NCBI GenBank assembly: GCA_903929315.1
Contig: CAIYUC010000023.1
Coordinates: 1 to 41,249 of the forward strand
Length of the DNA: 41,249 nucleotides
Source: an uncultured Bacteroidales bacterium
GTDB taxonomy: Bacteria > Bacteroidota > Bacteroidia > Bacteroidales > FEN-979
Direction of reading: 5' to 3'
A program made the translations under genes and the position numbers. This document shows, one piece after another, positions 1-8,124 of the stretch. Every line of letters begins with the position of its first letter. Positions within the stretch are counted from its first letter, which is position 1. Below the pieces are notes generated by a model. That model ran no database searches. It was not told the DNA's origin and was given only the letters and a program-made list of their open reading frames with translations.

Positions 1-17
1 CTAATTAATAGGATTAT

Positions 18-58
18 CCGGCATCTGGCATCTGATTCGTAATCCGTAATCAGTAATT
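18..58. repeat. heptamer tandem array (ccggcat/ctggcat then attcgta-like units)
   Basis: Two 7-bp units, ccggcat (18-24) and ctggcat (25-31), are followed after one degenerate unit by attcgta, atccgta and atcagta (35-55). The ccggcat/ctggcat unit is the same one found inside two coding regions, at 19749-19776 and 32224-32251. No gene is supported in positions 1-353. The open frame on the minus strand there contains these repeats and resembles no protein I recognise. Confidence 0.75.
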
Positions 59-70
59 AAATCGTCCTGA

Positions 71-109
71 CTGTCACGACTGTCACGACTGTCACGATTT
101 TCTGTCACG
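71..109. repeat. 9-bp tandem array (ctgtcacga)
   Basis: The unit ctgtcacga occurs at 71, 80 and 89, with a further partial copy at 102-109. Its reverse complement is a rotation of cagtcgtga, the last unit of the in-frame 9-bp array at 19552-19587, so the two belong to one family in opposite orientation. Confidence 0.8.
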
Positions 110-353
110 TTCCCAAAAAATACCATAAAACCTTTGTTATTTTCAAAATAAACTTTGATATTTGTAAGAGAATGATTTGGTTGGAGTAATAGGTTTTGGC
201 AAAATCCGGAGAATGCAATATAGCATTCAACATATATTCGGTTTACTACATTGATAGTTACAACAACGCCCAATAGAGGTACGTTTATAAGTGAGGGCAA
301 ATAAATTTCTTAAAAAACTCGCAGCTAGTTAACAAATATGTTAACTTTGTAGC

Positions 354-694
354 ATGAAAAGAAAAATTCACTTTTTCGGGCACTACTTCCTTGATTTCTA
401 TTTGAACCTAGATAATAAAGGAGCAAGAAAAGGTTGAATATGTGCTTGACATGGTAAAGAACCTTCAATGGATCCCTAAAAAATTTCTCAAACACATTGA
501 AGGAACGGATGGACTATTTGAACTTCGTGTTTCTTCCAGTCAAAATGAATTCAGAATATTCTGTTTCTTTGATTCAGGAATGCTGGTCATTTTATTGAGT
601 GGCTTTAAAAAGAAATCCCAGAAGATCCTAAAAAAAGAAAATTGATCGGGCATTAAAACTAATGAAAGAATATTTTACAAAAAAATTAAAATAA
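354..694 (+). pseudogene. HigB/RelE-like (phage Gp49-type) toxin, disrupted by two frameshifts
   Basis: Three consecutive frames together give one RelE/HigB-superfamily toxin of about 110 residues. The first starts at ATG 354 (MKRKIHFFGHYFLDFYLN) and stops at 435. The second resumes at 433 as VEYVLDMVKNLQWIPKKFLK and carries the family core, including ELRVSSSQNEFRIFCFF and an LLSGFKKK-type strand. The third runs from 641 (IDRALKLMKEYFTKKLK) to a TAA at 692-694. Both frame changes correspond to +1 in A-rich runs, near 426-432 and 628-641. The final stop overlaps the ATG of the antitoxin gene by one base, the usual toxin-first HigBA arrangement. The toxin is therefore probably inactive, although homopolymer errors in the assembly cannot be excluded. 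Family assignment rests on the core motif and the partner gene. Confidence 0.75.
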
Positions 695-1005
695 TGGAGG
701 AAGAAATGAAAACAATAAAGGAAGCAAAAACATTTGATGAATTATTGGATATCAAATATGGCAAGGTTGGCACACCTAAAAGAGATGAATTTGATAACAA
801 ATCCAAGGCCTTTATGATTGGCGAATTAATAAAAGATGCTAGATTAAATGCCAAAATAACTCAGGAAGAACTTGCAACAAAAACAGGCACAAAAAAGAGT
901 TATATTTCCAGGGTTGAAAATGGGAAGATAGATATTCAATTATCTACACTTTACCGAATTCTTGAAGAAGGATTAGGACGACACGTGAATCTAACCTTAA
1001 GATAA
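694..1005 (+). CDS. HigA-like XRE-family antitoxin
   Basis: A 103-aa protein with a C-terminal helix-turn-helix of the XRE/Cro type: ITQEELATKTGTKKSYISR followed by a VENGKIDI turn. The N-terminal part contains GKVGTPKRDEF, typical of HigA-like antitoxins paired with Gp49-type toxins. It should bind its toxin and repress its own promoter. The ATG at 694 overlaps the toxin stop. A second in-frame ATG at 706 is preceded by ggagga and gives the more usual N-terminus, so the start is uncertain by four codons. The toxin gene is frameshifted, so this may be a surviving antitoxin without an active partner. DNA-binding and antitoxin class are well supported; the exact family is inferred from context. 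Confidence 0.8.
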   Translation: MEEEMKTIKEAKTFDELLDIKYGKVGTPKRDEFDNKSKAFMIGELIKDARLNAKITQEELATKTGTKKSYISRVENGKIDIQLSTLYRILEEGLGRHVNLTLR

Positions 1006-1152
1006 GATAAATTTACTTGCCCTAACGAGCACTCACACGCAACAAAACGAACAATGACGATTCTTTTCGAAGGTCAATCTTTGCTACGGGTGCCTGCCGG
1101 GCATGCGATCTGACAAATAAGCGAATTTGATATTGAAATTGACCAAAATATT

Positions 1153-1638
1153 ATGGAGCCAGGAATAGAAACTTTAGCCGATAAAAAATTGGTTGGAAAA
1201 AGGATCAGAATGACATTATCAAACAATAAGACTTTTAAATTATGGCAAAGTTTTATGCCAAATAGAAAAGAGATAAAAAACATTATAGGAACTGATTTAT
1301 TCTCAATGCAGGTATATGATAAATTCCCGGACTTCAAAAACTTTAATCCGGACACAGAGTTTGAGAAATGGGCTGCCACAGAAGTTTCTGAGTTTGACAC
1401 ACTTCCTGATGGAATGGAACCCTTTATACTGACAGGGGGTCTTTATGCAGTTTTCATATATAAAGGTAATCCAAATACATTTTCCAAGATGTTCCAATAC
1501 ATTTTCGGCACCTGGTTGCCGGGTTCTGATTACTTATTGGACAATAGACCGCATTTTGAAATTTTGGGAGAAAAATTTAAACGTGACGACCCAAATTCAG
1601 AAGAGGAAGTCTGGATACCAATAAAGACGAAAGAATAA
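1153..1638 (+). CDS. GyrI-like / AraC effector-binding domain protein
   Basis: 161 aa. The N-terminal pattern MEPGIETLADKKLVGKR and the block LWQSFMPNRKEI match stand-alone GyrI-like small-molecule-binding domains, which are homologous to the ligand domain of AraC-type regulators such as Rob. A GGLYAVFIYKG strand and a C-terminal HFEILGEKFKRDDPNSEEE are also typical. There is no DNA-binding domain, so it may sequester ligands or act as a hydrolase-like member of the superfamily. The chosen start is the conserved Met; the same frame runs open for 13 codons upstream without another ATG. No obvious operon partner is present. A weak hairpin at 1644-1668 follows the gene. Confidence 0.75.
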   Translation: MEPGIETLADKKLVGKRIRMTLSNNKTFKLWQSFMPNRKEIKNIIGTDLFSMQVYDKFPDFKNFNPDTEFEKWAATEVSEFDTLPDGMEPFILTGGLYAVFIYKGNPNTFSKMFQYIFGTWLPGSDYLLDNRPHFEILGEKFKRDDPNSEEEVWIPIKTKE

Positions 1639-1643
1639 CAACA

Positions 1644-1668
1644 ATTGCGACAGACTGACTGTTGCAAT
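1644..1668. other. short imperfect hairpin after the GyrI-like gene
   Basis: attgcgacag and ctgttgcaat can pair with one mismatch around a 5-base loop, a few bases past the stop. No T tract follows, so it is at best a weak 3'-end structure. The rest of 1669-1906 shows nothing I can name. Confidence 0.35.
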
Positions 1669-1906
1669 AAGCAATATAGAGGGCCCCGTGTCCAGAAGAT
1701 CAATCTGCAAACCAAAATATCTAAAAAAACTAAAATGAGGTTCATCGATCCTCCGACGGATACCGGGTGGGAAAATTATTATAAAACGGACATATCGCAT
1801 ACATGATCCGATTATATAAAGGTACTCAGGGAGATACAATACAAAGCAGGCAGGCGCTATGGGTTATAAAAGAAAAATAGAGTATTAACATCAATAAAGA
1901 GAACTT

Positions 1907-3127
1907 ATGAATAAACAAATCTACCTTACATCAATTTTAGTATGCTTCTATTTCCTTGGAAATGCTCAGTGGCAACAAGTGAAAGGATATTCAGCGAACG
2001 GAAATGCATCATCCATGATTGTTATAAATGATACAATGATTGCATCCAGTACCGGTAATGTTTACGATGGGATCCCGGGACTCTTTACTTCAACAGACCA
2101 TGGAGTTACCTGGTCCGCTAAAAATACAAGTTTAGGAATAAGTGCCTCTCCGTTAATTGCAATTGGAGGATATTTGTTTACGGGCACAGCGGGACAGGGA
2201 GTCTATTTATCAACAGATAAAGGAAATAGCTGGACATCAAAAAATAACGGACTTCCATCAGCTTTCCCTGTATTTGATCTTATAGTAAATAAAACGGACT
2301 TATATGCATGTGGCACTGGCGGTATATTTCATTCCGCAGACAATGCAAATACCTGGGAAAACATCAGTTTGGCTGGTACTATTGAAGCTGAATCTGCTAT
2401 TGTCGCCGGAGATACCATTATATCAGGTTTTGTATCACAAACCGTTGCCGGTATATATAAATCAACCGATAACGGAGCTGATTGGACACTTATCAATAAT
2501 GCCACGGGTTTAAACGATACCCGGATACGTAAATTTGCCTTGTATTATAATACAATATTTGCAGCATCGGAAGGAGATCTTGGCACAGGAAACATATATG
2601 TTTCAACGGATAATGGAATCAGTTGGACAGCAGCTAATGGCTTAAACGATCAGGGACACAACTATCCCAATAATTTTATAGCTTTCAATAAAACAATATT
2701 CCTTGCGACTGCTAATGGAGTTTATAAATCCAGTGATTATGGATTAAATTGGACCAATACCGGCTGTAGTAATACTATGTCTTTAGCTATTATCGGAGAT
2801 ACTTTATTTGCCGGAACAGGTTATCATGGCATTTGGAAACGCGGATTATCTGAAATGGCAGGAGGTATTGAAGATAATAAAGATAACAGGGGTTTCGCTG
2901 TTTATCCGAATCCCTCATCAGGTAAGATAAAGATAGAACTGAAACAGTATTCATCTTTAGAAAACACAATAGTTTCAATTTATAATGGTCAGGGTAAATT
3001 ACTTTTTCAACAACCCTTAAAAAAAGATATAACGGAACTTGATATCAGCGGACTTGAAAAAGGAGTTTACATTTTAAAACTAACAAACCACAAAATGACA
3101 GAAGTAACAAAGTTTGTGGAGAAGTAA
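1907..3127 (+). CDS. T9SS-exported BNR/Asp-box repeat protein
   Basis: 406 aa. It opens with a Sec signal peptide (MNKQIYLTSILVCFYFLGNAQ), followed by six Asp-box (BNR) motifs of the form S-x-D-x-G-x-x-W: STDHGVTW, STDKGNSW, SADNANTW, STDNGADW, STDNGISW and SSDYGLNW. These predict a sialidase/VPS10-like beta-propeller. The last roughly 75 residues form a Por (T9SS type A) sorting domain: FAVYPNPSSGKIKIEL, a VSIYNGQGKLLF strand, LDISGLEKGVYILKL and a terminal basic tail. The protein should cross the outer membrane through the type IX system. No catalytic glycosidase residues are recognisable, so no enzymatic role is proposed. It is a stand-alone gene on this strand. Confidence 0.88.
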   Translation: MNKQIYLTSILVCFYFLGNAQWQQVKGYSANGNASSMIVINDTMIASSTGNVYDGIPGLFTSTDHGVTWSAKNTSLGISASPLIAIGGYLFTGTAGQGVYLSTDKGNSWTSKNNGLPSAFPVFDLIVNKTDLYACGTGGIFHSADNANTWENISLAGTIEAESAIVAGDTIISGFVSQTVAGIYKSTDNGADWTLINNATGLNDTRIRKFALYYNTIFAASEGDLGTGNIYVSTDNGISWTAANGLNDQGHNYPNNFIAFNKTIFLATANGVYKSSDYGLNWTNTGCSNTMSLAIIGDTLFAGTGYHGIWKRGLSEMAGGIEDNKDNRGFAVYPNPSSGKIKIELKQYSSLENTIVSIYNGQGKLLFQQPLKKDITELDISGLEKGVYILKLTNHKMTEVTKFVEK

Positions 3128-3264
3128 AATTACAACCCATAATAAGCCAGCAATGCAGAGCAATTGCCGCAGAGCGCAAGGCGGCTCCCGGCAGGGTGTT
3201 TTTTTAACCATTTTTATGAATCATAAAGCTTACAGAATTTTGCTAATTTTACAAAAAAATTGAT

Positions 3265-3390
3265 ATGAGTGCAATTGTAACCAAAGCAGATAATCAAAGT
3301 AATAAGATTCTTAAGGAATTGGCAAAAAAGCTTGGAGCAAGTGTCCTTAACATTAATGATGATCAATATGAGGATTTATCTAATGAGTAA
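3265..3390 (+). pseudogene. truncated antitoxin-like N-terminal fragment (41 aa)
   Basis: The frame from ATG 3265 encodes 41 residues ending at TAA 3388-3390. The stretch KILKELAKKLGASVLNIND followed by DQYEDL resembles the N-terminus of small Bacteroidetes RelE-type antitoxins, which usually continue with an ALG-type segment. That continuation is missing and the frame stops just after EDL. The stop lies inside the start region of the MaoC-like gene (ATG 3383), an 8-bp overlap, so translation may be coupled. It could be a functional short leader, but truncation by recombination is the simpler reading. Confidence 0.5.
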
Positions 3391-3847
3391 ATTAGTTATA
3401 AATAGCTTTGAAGATTTCGAGCAACACATTGGAAAAGAATTAGGAATATCTGAGTATTTAAAAATAACACAGGAGCAAATAAATAAATTTGCCGAAGCTA
3501 CATTAGATTATCAGTGGATTCATCTGGATATCGAAAGAGCAAAAATAGAAAGTCCATATAAGACAACCATTGCACATGGATATTTAACCCTGTCTGTTTT
3601 ACCATATTTGTGGGGACAGATCATTGAAGTAAATAATATTAAAATGATGGTAAACTATGGCATAGAAAAACTCAGATTTAACCAACCTGTTTTAGTGAAT
3701 AGTGAAGTACGGGTCAAGGCAACATTGGTTTCTTTAATCAACCTTAGAGGAATAACCAAAGCGGAGGTAAAAGTTGCATTGGAGATAAAGGATTATAAAA
3801 AAACGGCCCTGGATGCAACAATAGTTTTTCTATATCATTTTATTTGA
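3383..3847 (+). CDS. MaoC-like (R)-specific enoyl-CoA hydratase
   Basis: 154 aa from ATG 3383. The hot-dog fold hydratase-2 signature is present: ATLDYQWIHLD holds the catalytic Asp and His of the D-x(4)-H motif, followed by SPYKTTIAHGYLTLS and GIEKLRFNQPV. The family hydrates trans-2-enoyl-CoA to (R)-3-hydroxyacyl-CoA in fatty-acid or polyester metabolism. A longer reading from 3332 would add 17 residues read out of frame from the antitoxin-like fragment, so the internal start is preferred; it also matches the family N-terminus. No pathway neighbours are present. A perfect 24-bp inverted repeat follows at 3898-3948. Confidence 0.85.
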   Translation: MSKLVINSFEDFEQHIGKELGISEYLKITQEQINKFAEATLDYQWIHLDIERAKIESPYKTTIAHGYLTLSVLPYLWGQIIEVNNIKMMVNYGIEKLRFNQPVLVNSEVRVKATLVSLINLRGITKAEVKVALEIKDYKKTALDATIVFLYHFI

Positions 3848-3897
3848 TTTGAAAGATCGTTTAACAAATAGTCCCACTAACCTTCAGGCATTTTATT

Positions 3898-3948
3898 TAT
3901 ACTTCATCTTAATGAAAATGCTTCGCATTTTCATTAAGATGAAGTATA
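3898..3948. repeat. perfect inverted repeat, 24-bp arms, 3-base loop
   Basis: Bases 3898-3921 and 3925-3948 are exact reverse complements around TTC, and the tip gaaaatgc-ttc-gcattttc is part of the pairing. No T tract follows, and the length and perfection exceed those of a usual terminator. It lies between the MaoC-like gene and a short unassigned frame. Confidence 0.9.
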
Positions 3949-3961
3949 TTATAATCTGGCA

Positions 3962-4096
3962 ATGAAAGGTGTGAATTATGTAAAGTTTTCATGGAATGAT
4001 ATAACAATGGTTCATCTGTATGTTAATAGTATTGCACAATCGGCCAAAAGAAATTTTCTGAAACCATCTAAACCATTCCCGGGTAGCAGGGAATAA
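3962..4096 (+). CDS. short hypothetical frame, 44 aa
   Basis: ATG 3962 to TAA 4094-4096 encodes 44 residues beginning MKGVNYVKFSW and ending in KPFPGSRE. I do not recognise a family. It starts 13 bases after a perfect palindrome and ends 43 bases before the b561-like gene. It may be a gene remnant or not coding at all. It is listed because it fills an otherwise empty stretch and its codon use is not obviously aberrant. Confidence 0.25.
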   Translation: MKGVNYVKFSWNDITMVHLYVNSIAQSAKRNFLKPSKPFPGSRE

Positions 4097-4139
4097 TGAG
4101 CAGAATCAAACTATTGATATAGACAAATACTTTTAATTT

Positions 4140-4796
4140 ATGAGAAAAATAGTAGTACCAATAATTTTGAGTTTGCTATTTTCATTGCAAAGTCTGGCGC
4201 AAACAGATAGTTTGTTATCATCTATGCAAGACACGGCAGGCAAAGCGCCTCTGCTTCCTTCCAGTATGGTTTTCACGCAACGCTTTTTGTGGGGCGAAAA
4301 AGGACTGATGAGAAAAACAGGAATAATGTCTTTGAATGAAGAAAACAGAAAAAAAGAATTAAAAATAAGACGCAGCATGCTCACAGCACATCAAATTCTT
4401 GGGTACGTCACATTAGCAGGAATGGTTGCTCAAGGCATTGTAGGCCAATCATTATATAATACTCTTGGGGGAAAAGTGTATGTCAGAGGTAGTAATACGG
4501 GAAGAAGCCTCAATGAAATACATGGAGCCCTTGCAACTGGTGTTGATGTTACCTACTTCACCACTGCGGCCTTATCTTTGTTTTCACCACCTCCATTAAT
4601 CAATCGTAAAACGAAAAAATTTAACTCCATAACGGTGCATAAATACCTAGCCATAGTTCATTTTTCGGCAATGCTCGCTGTTAATATTCTGGCCTCCTAT
4701 GCAAGAGAAAATCCGACTATCAGAACAGTTCACCTGGCTGCAGCATATACAGCATTTACTGCATTTGGTTTGTCAGTTATTATAATGAAGTTCTAA
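4140..4796 (+). CDS. cytochrome b561-like integral membrane protein
   Basis: 218 aa. A signal peptide (cleavage after SLAQ, about residue 21) is followed by a periplasmic linker and four hydrophobic segments, at about residues 84-105, 125-145, 160-180 and 190-216. Histidines sit at helix starts or within helices: the AHQILGY, EIHGALA, VHKYLAIVHFS and TVHLAAAYT segments. This spacing suits a bis-haem b561/ferric-reductase-like four-helix bundle. A YceI-family gene follows 20 bp downstream. I infer a membrane electron carrier with a periplasmic partner. The family assignment rests on topology and histidines rather than a clear signature. Confidence 0.55.
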   Translation: MRKIVVPIILSLLFSLQSLAQTDSLLSSMQDTAGKAPLLPSSMVFTQRFLWGEKGLMRKTGIMSLNEENRKKELKIRRSMLTAHQILGYVTLAGMVAQGIVGQSLYNTLGGKVYVRGSNTGRSLNEIHGALATGVDVTYFTTAALSLFSPPPLINRKTKKFNSITVHKYLAIVHFSAMLAVNILASYARENPTIRTVHLAAAYTAFTAFGLSVIIMKF

Positions 4797-4816
4797 CAAT
4801 TAAACATTTTTATTTT

Positions 4817-5359
4817 ATGAAAATCCTGTTATTTTGTTTTGCCACTGCGCTTATTGCATCGGCATCGATCATAGATAAAACCAATTTGAAAGCCGATAAA
4901 ATAAATTCTTACATTTCTTACCATTGCATACATTCATTACACGAATGGACTGGAGTAAATAAAAATATTAATTGCGTTATGATTTATGATAATGCGACTA
5001 ATACAATAGAGAAAGTTGCTGTGGTGGGAAAAGTTGGGGATTTTGACAGTGGGAATCCAAATCGTGATGCTCACTCTGTGGAAGTGCTGGAAGCAATCCA
5101 GTATCCAAATGTCACTTTCAGCAGCACCGGCATTGCAGTGAATGGCAATAATCTGAAAGTAACCGGCAATTTGACTTTTCATAATGTAACTAAACCTGTT
5201 ACTTTCGATGCCGTGCGCGAGGATAAGAATCAAAATATTTCGGTAAAAGGAAGTTTCAGCATTCTGTTAACCGACTATAAAATTGACAGACCTTCTTTCA
5301 TGCTCATGAAAGTAGAAGATAAAATGGATTTATCATTCGTCATGATTTTTAACAAATAA
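4817..5359 (+). CDS. YceI-family periplasmic protein
   Basis: 180 aa with an N-terminal signal (MKILLFCFATALIASAS). The YceI lipocalin-like beta barrel is recognisable: an SLHEWTG strand, DFDSGNPNRDAHSVEVLEA (the R-x-x-H-x-x-x-x-x-x-A-x-x-Y/F type block), YPNVTFSSTGI, LKVTGNLTFHNVTKPVTF and a final MDLSFVMIF. YceI proteins bind isoprenoid or amphiphilic ligands in the periplasm. The tight link to the b561-like gene suggests a two-gene transcript. Positions 5360-5550 hold no gene I can support. Confidence 0.85.
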   Translation: MKILLFCFATALIASASIIDKTNLKADKINSYISYHCIHSLHEWTGVNKNINCVMIYDNATNTIEKVAVVGKVGDFDSGNPNRDAHSVEVLEAIQYPNVTFSSTGIAVNGNNLKVTGNLTFHNVTKPVTFDAVREDKNQNISVKGSFSILLTDYKIDRPSFMLMKVEDKMDLSFVMIFNK

Positions 5360-5550
5360 AAAAATCAATCGTACGCTCGTCCCCTTTTCCACCTGTCCGC
5401 TTGTCTTCCAGCCCGCCAGATGCGGCTTGATGAAATAAATCGTGATCGATGCTCAGATTCGTAACGCGTGACAACTGATTCCTATTAGAGGTGTCCCCTA
5501 TTAATTAAGAATCATTCTATCTTACATTCAATCATGTAAATAAGTGAATA

Positions 5551-5587
5551 TTTGAAATTTTTTATATCCAATAAATTTTTACTTTTG
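5551..5587 (+). promoter_or_regulatory. possible Bacteroidetes-type promoter for the nuo operon
   Basis: TACTTTTG at 5580-5587 fits the Bacteroides -7 box TANNTTTG, and TTTG at 5551-5554 could serve as the -33 box. The spacer of 25 bp is longer than the usual 19-21, so this is tentative. The nuoA start lies at 5618. Confidence 0.4.
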
Positions 5588-5617
5588 TGCCGGAATTTTA
5601 ATAATAGATTTTTATTT

Positions 5618-5968
5618 ATGAGCGCTGAAAGTTTGATATTATTCTTTATTGTTGGTGCTTTCCTTGTTGGAATTGCCATATTGTTCTCCAGTTTTATACC
5701 CCCGACTTCTTCAAACTCACAGAAAGCCGAGACCTATGAATGCGGGATCCCTACAGAAGGAATTACCTGGCTTCAATTTAACGTTGGTTATTATCTTTTC
5801 GCCATCATATTCCTCGTATTTGATGTTGAAACCGTTTTTATTTTTCCCTGGGCAAAGGTGATGAAAACAGCAGGTATGGCCGGATTCGTTGAGATCCTTA
5901 TTTTCTTTTTCGTGTTGGGGGTCGGGCTGTTATATGCGTGGAAGAAAGGAGCGTTGAAATGGGAATAA
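5618..5968 (+). CDS. nuoA: NADH-quinone oxidoreductase subunit A
   Basis: 116 aa, three transmembrane helices. The family block is clear: [16 protein letters not shown], then [19 protein letters not shown] with the conserved acidic residues near the quinone site. The ATG at 5618 is preferred to an upstream in-frame ATG at 5552, which would add 22 residues before the usual MSAESL-type start and would overlap the putative promoter. It is the first gene of nuoABCDHIJKLMN. The end overlaps the chosen nuoB start by 10 bp. Confidence 0.95.
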   Translation: MSAESLILFFIVGAFLVGIAILFSSFIPPTSSNSQKAETYECGIPTEGITWLQFNVGYYLFAIIFLVFDVETVFIFPWAKVMKTAGMAGFVEILIFFFVLGVGLLYAWKKGALKWE

Positions 5969-6507
5969 AAAATATGAAGGAAAAGGATTTCCGTGACAAT
6001 GAAACCCTGGAATCCTTTAAAATTCGCGATAAAAACTTCCTTTTAACCACACTGGATGACATCATCGACTGGGGGCGATCCAATTCCGTCTGGCCATTGA
6101 CATTTGCCACCAGTTGCTGCGGCATTGAGATGATGGCAGCAGGAGCATCACGCTATGATTTTGCGCGGTTCGGGATCGAAGTCTACCGGGCCAGCCCCCG
6201 GCAGGCCGATGTAATTGTCGTTGCCGGTACGATCGTCAATAAAATGGCGCCGGTCCTGAAAAGATTATATGACCAGATGTCGGAACCGAAATATGTTATC
6301 GCTATGGGCGCTTGTGCAATCTCAGGCGGGCCCTTCTTCTATAATACTTATCATGTTGTCAGGGGTGTTGATCATGTCATTCCGGTGGATGTATATATCC
6401 CCGGATGCCCTCCACGTCCTGAAGCCTTATTGTACGGTGTCATGCAACTGCAACGTAAAATAAAACTCCAGTCTATGACGGATATGGACAAACACGAATT
6501 GCTCTGA
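5959..6507 (+). CDS. nuoB: NADH-quinone oxidoreductase subunit B
   Basis: 182 aa, peripheral subunit carrying iron-sulfur cluster N2, the last cluster before quinone. The four ligands are visible: Cys53 and Cys54 in TSCCGIEMM, Cys119 in MGACAISGG and Cys150 in [10 protein letters not shown]. The start at 5959 overlaps the end of nuoA; alternatives at 5938 and 5974 are in frame and cannot be excluded. The length is normal for the family. Confidence 0.95.
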   Translation: MGIKNMKEKDFRDNETLESFKIRDKNFLLTTLDDIIDWGRSNSVWPLTFATSCCGIEMMAAGASRYDFARFGIEVYRASPRQADVIVVAGTIVNKMAPVLKRLYDQMSEPKYVIAMGACAISGGPFFYNTYHVVRGVDHVIPVDVYIPGCPPRPEALLYGVMQLQRKIKLQSMTDMDKHELL

Positions 6508-6523
6508 AAACCAAATCTATATA

Positions 6524-6982
6524 ATGGATAACGAAAGATTAACGGAACGGATCCGGACCCTTGTCCCGGAAGCTCAGTTGGAAGAAAACAAGCAGTTTTT
6601 AACCCTGGTTATCCCGGCGGATAAATTTCATGACCTGGCGGTAAATCTTAAGGAAAGCGAAGATACATTGATGGATTACCTTTTCTGTCTGAGCGGAGTG
6701 GATATGATCAAACACCTGATGGTGGTTTATCACCTGAATTCCACCAAGCATGGACATTCCGTTGAGCTGAAAGTAAAAACCGAAAACCGGGAAAATCCTG
6801 CCTTCGATACGGTCAGTGATATCTGGCAGGCTGCCAACTTTTATGAAAGAGAAGTCTTTGATCTCTTTGGCATCCGTTTTAATAACCATCCCGATTTGAG
6901 AAGGATCTTCCTCGACGAGAACTGGCAAGGGTATCCTTTCAGAAAAGATTATGTTGATGAAGTAAATATCGTTGATCTTTAA
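6524..6982 (+). CDS. nuoC: NADH-quinone oxidoreductase subunit C
   Basis: 152 aa, the 30-kDa peripheral-arm subunit, separate from NuoD as in most Bacteroidetes and unlike the NuoCD fusion of enterobacteria. The signature lies near the C-terminus: ANFYEREVFDLFGIRFNNHP followed by LRRIFLDENWQGYPFRKDY. It is 16 bp after nuoB and 2 bp before nuoD. Confidence 0.95.
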   Translation: MDNERLTERIRTLVPEAQLEENKQFLTLVIPADKFHDLAVNLKESEDTLMDYLFCLSGVDMIKHLMVVYHLNSTKHGHSVELKVKTENRENPAFDTVSDIWQAANFYEREVFDLFGIRFNNHPDLRRIFLDENWQGYPFRKDYVDEVNIVDL

Positions 6983-6984
6983 AA

Positions 6985-8112
6985 ATGAAAGAAGTCATCC
7001 ATACACCCGTCCCGGATATCGAGGAAGAGGAATACCACATTAATATGGGTCCGCAGCACCCTTCCACTCATGGTGTGCTCCGGTTGGTTGTCTCCCTCCA
7101 GGGTGAAATCGTGAAATCGCTTAAGCCACACTGCGGCTATATCCACCGTGGGATTGAAAAGATGTGTGAAAAGGACACTTATCCCCAGATCATTCATCTG
7201 ACCGACCGGATGGATTACCTTTCCGCGCACATCAACAATCATGCAGTTTGCCTCCTCGTGGAAAATGCTCTTCAGGTAGAGGTCCCGGAAAGAGTAAAGT
7301 ACATCCGGACCATCATTGATGAGTTGACCCGTATCCAGTCGCATCAACTGTGGTGGGCTTGCTATGGTATGGATCTGGGCGGATTGACCTGTTTTTTCTA
7401 TGGTTTACGCGACCGGGAGCACATCCTGGATATTTTTGAAGAATCCTTTGGATCCCGTTTATTGCATAGTTATTATACTCCGGGCGGATTGATGCAGGAT
7501 ATTCATCCGAATTTTCAGAAACGGGTGAAAGAGTTTATTAAATATTTCCAGAAAAAAATAAAAGACTATGACCGGATCCTCACAGGGAACGTCATCATGA
7601 CGGAAAGAACAAGAGGTATTGGTATCCTTTCCAAAGAAGATGCGATCAATTACGCGGTGACCGGTCCGTCAGGCCGTGCATCAGGCTTTTCCTGCGATGT
7701 CAGGAAACATTATCCCTATTCGGTTTATGATAAAGTAGAATTCCGTGAAGTGCTTTTTACAGAAGGGGATACACTTCATCGCTATTATGCGAGGATGGAA
7801 GAAATGCGGGAATCCATGAAGATCATCGAACAACTGATCGACAATATTCCCGAAGGTGAGTATTCGGCAAAGATGAAAGCTGTACTTAAGCTTCCTGCAG
7901 GTGAATATTACCAAAGGGTTGAAACAGCCAGGGGCGAACTCGGCGCTTATTGCATCAGTGATGGCAACAAAACCCCATTCCGTCTTAAATTCCGTTCGCC
8001 CAACTTCAGTAATTTGGGAGTTCTTGACAAGATCAGCAGGGAACATAAGATTGCCGACCTTGTTGCTATTGGCGCCTCTCTTGACTTTGTGATTCCTGAT
8101 ATTGACAGATAA
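6985..8112 (+). CDS. nuoD: NADH-quinone oxidoreductase subunit D
   Basis: 375 aa, the 49-kDa subunit that forms the quinone pocket with NuoB. INMGPQHPSTHGVLRL at the N-terminus holds the quinone-binding histidine region. CGYIHRGIEKM, LTRIQSHQLW and the C-terminal IGASLDFVIPDIDR are all family hallmarks. Cysteines that would bind [NiFe] in the homologous hydrogenases are absent, as expected for complex I. It follows nuoC with a 2-bp gap. Confidence 0.96.
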   Translation: MKEVIHTPVPDIEEEEYHINMGPQHPSTHGVLRLVVSLQGEIVKSLKPHCGYIHRGIEKMCEKDTYPQIIHLTDRMDYLSAHINNHAVCLLVENALQVEVPERVKYIRTIIDELTRIQSHQLWWACYGMDLGGLTCFFYGLRDREHILDIFEESFGSRLLHSYYTPGGLMQDIHPNFQKRVKEFIKYFQKKIKDYDRILTGNVIMTERTRGIGILSKEDAINYAVTGPSGRASGFSCDVRKHYPYSVYDKVEFREVLFTEGDTLHRYYARMEEMRESMKIIEQLIDNIPEGEYSAKMKAVLKLPAGEYYQRVETARGELGAYCISDGNKTPFRLKFRSPNFSNLGVLDKISREHKIADLVAIGASLDFVIPDIDR

Positions 8113-8124
8113 TATCCGTAAGAC

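Noticed and set aside
1..300. 99-residue minus-strand open frame at the left edge
   Set aside because: Its C-terminal part is translated 9-bp and 7-bp repeats, and the rest matches nothing I recognise.
3962..4096. A functional new peptide after the perfect palindrome
   Set aside because: No family, promoter or ribosome-binding evidence; kept only as a low-confidence frame.
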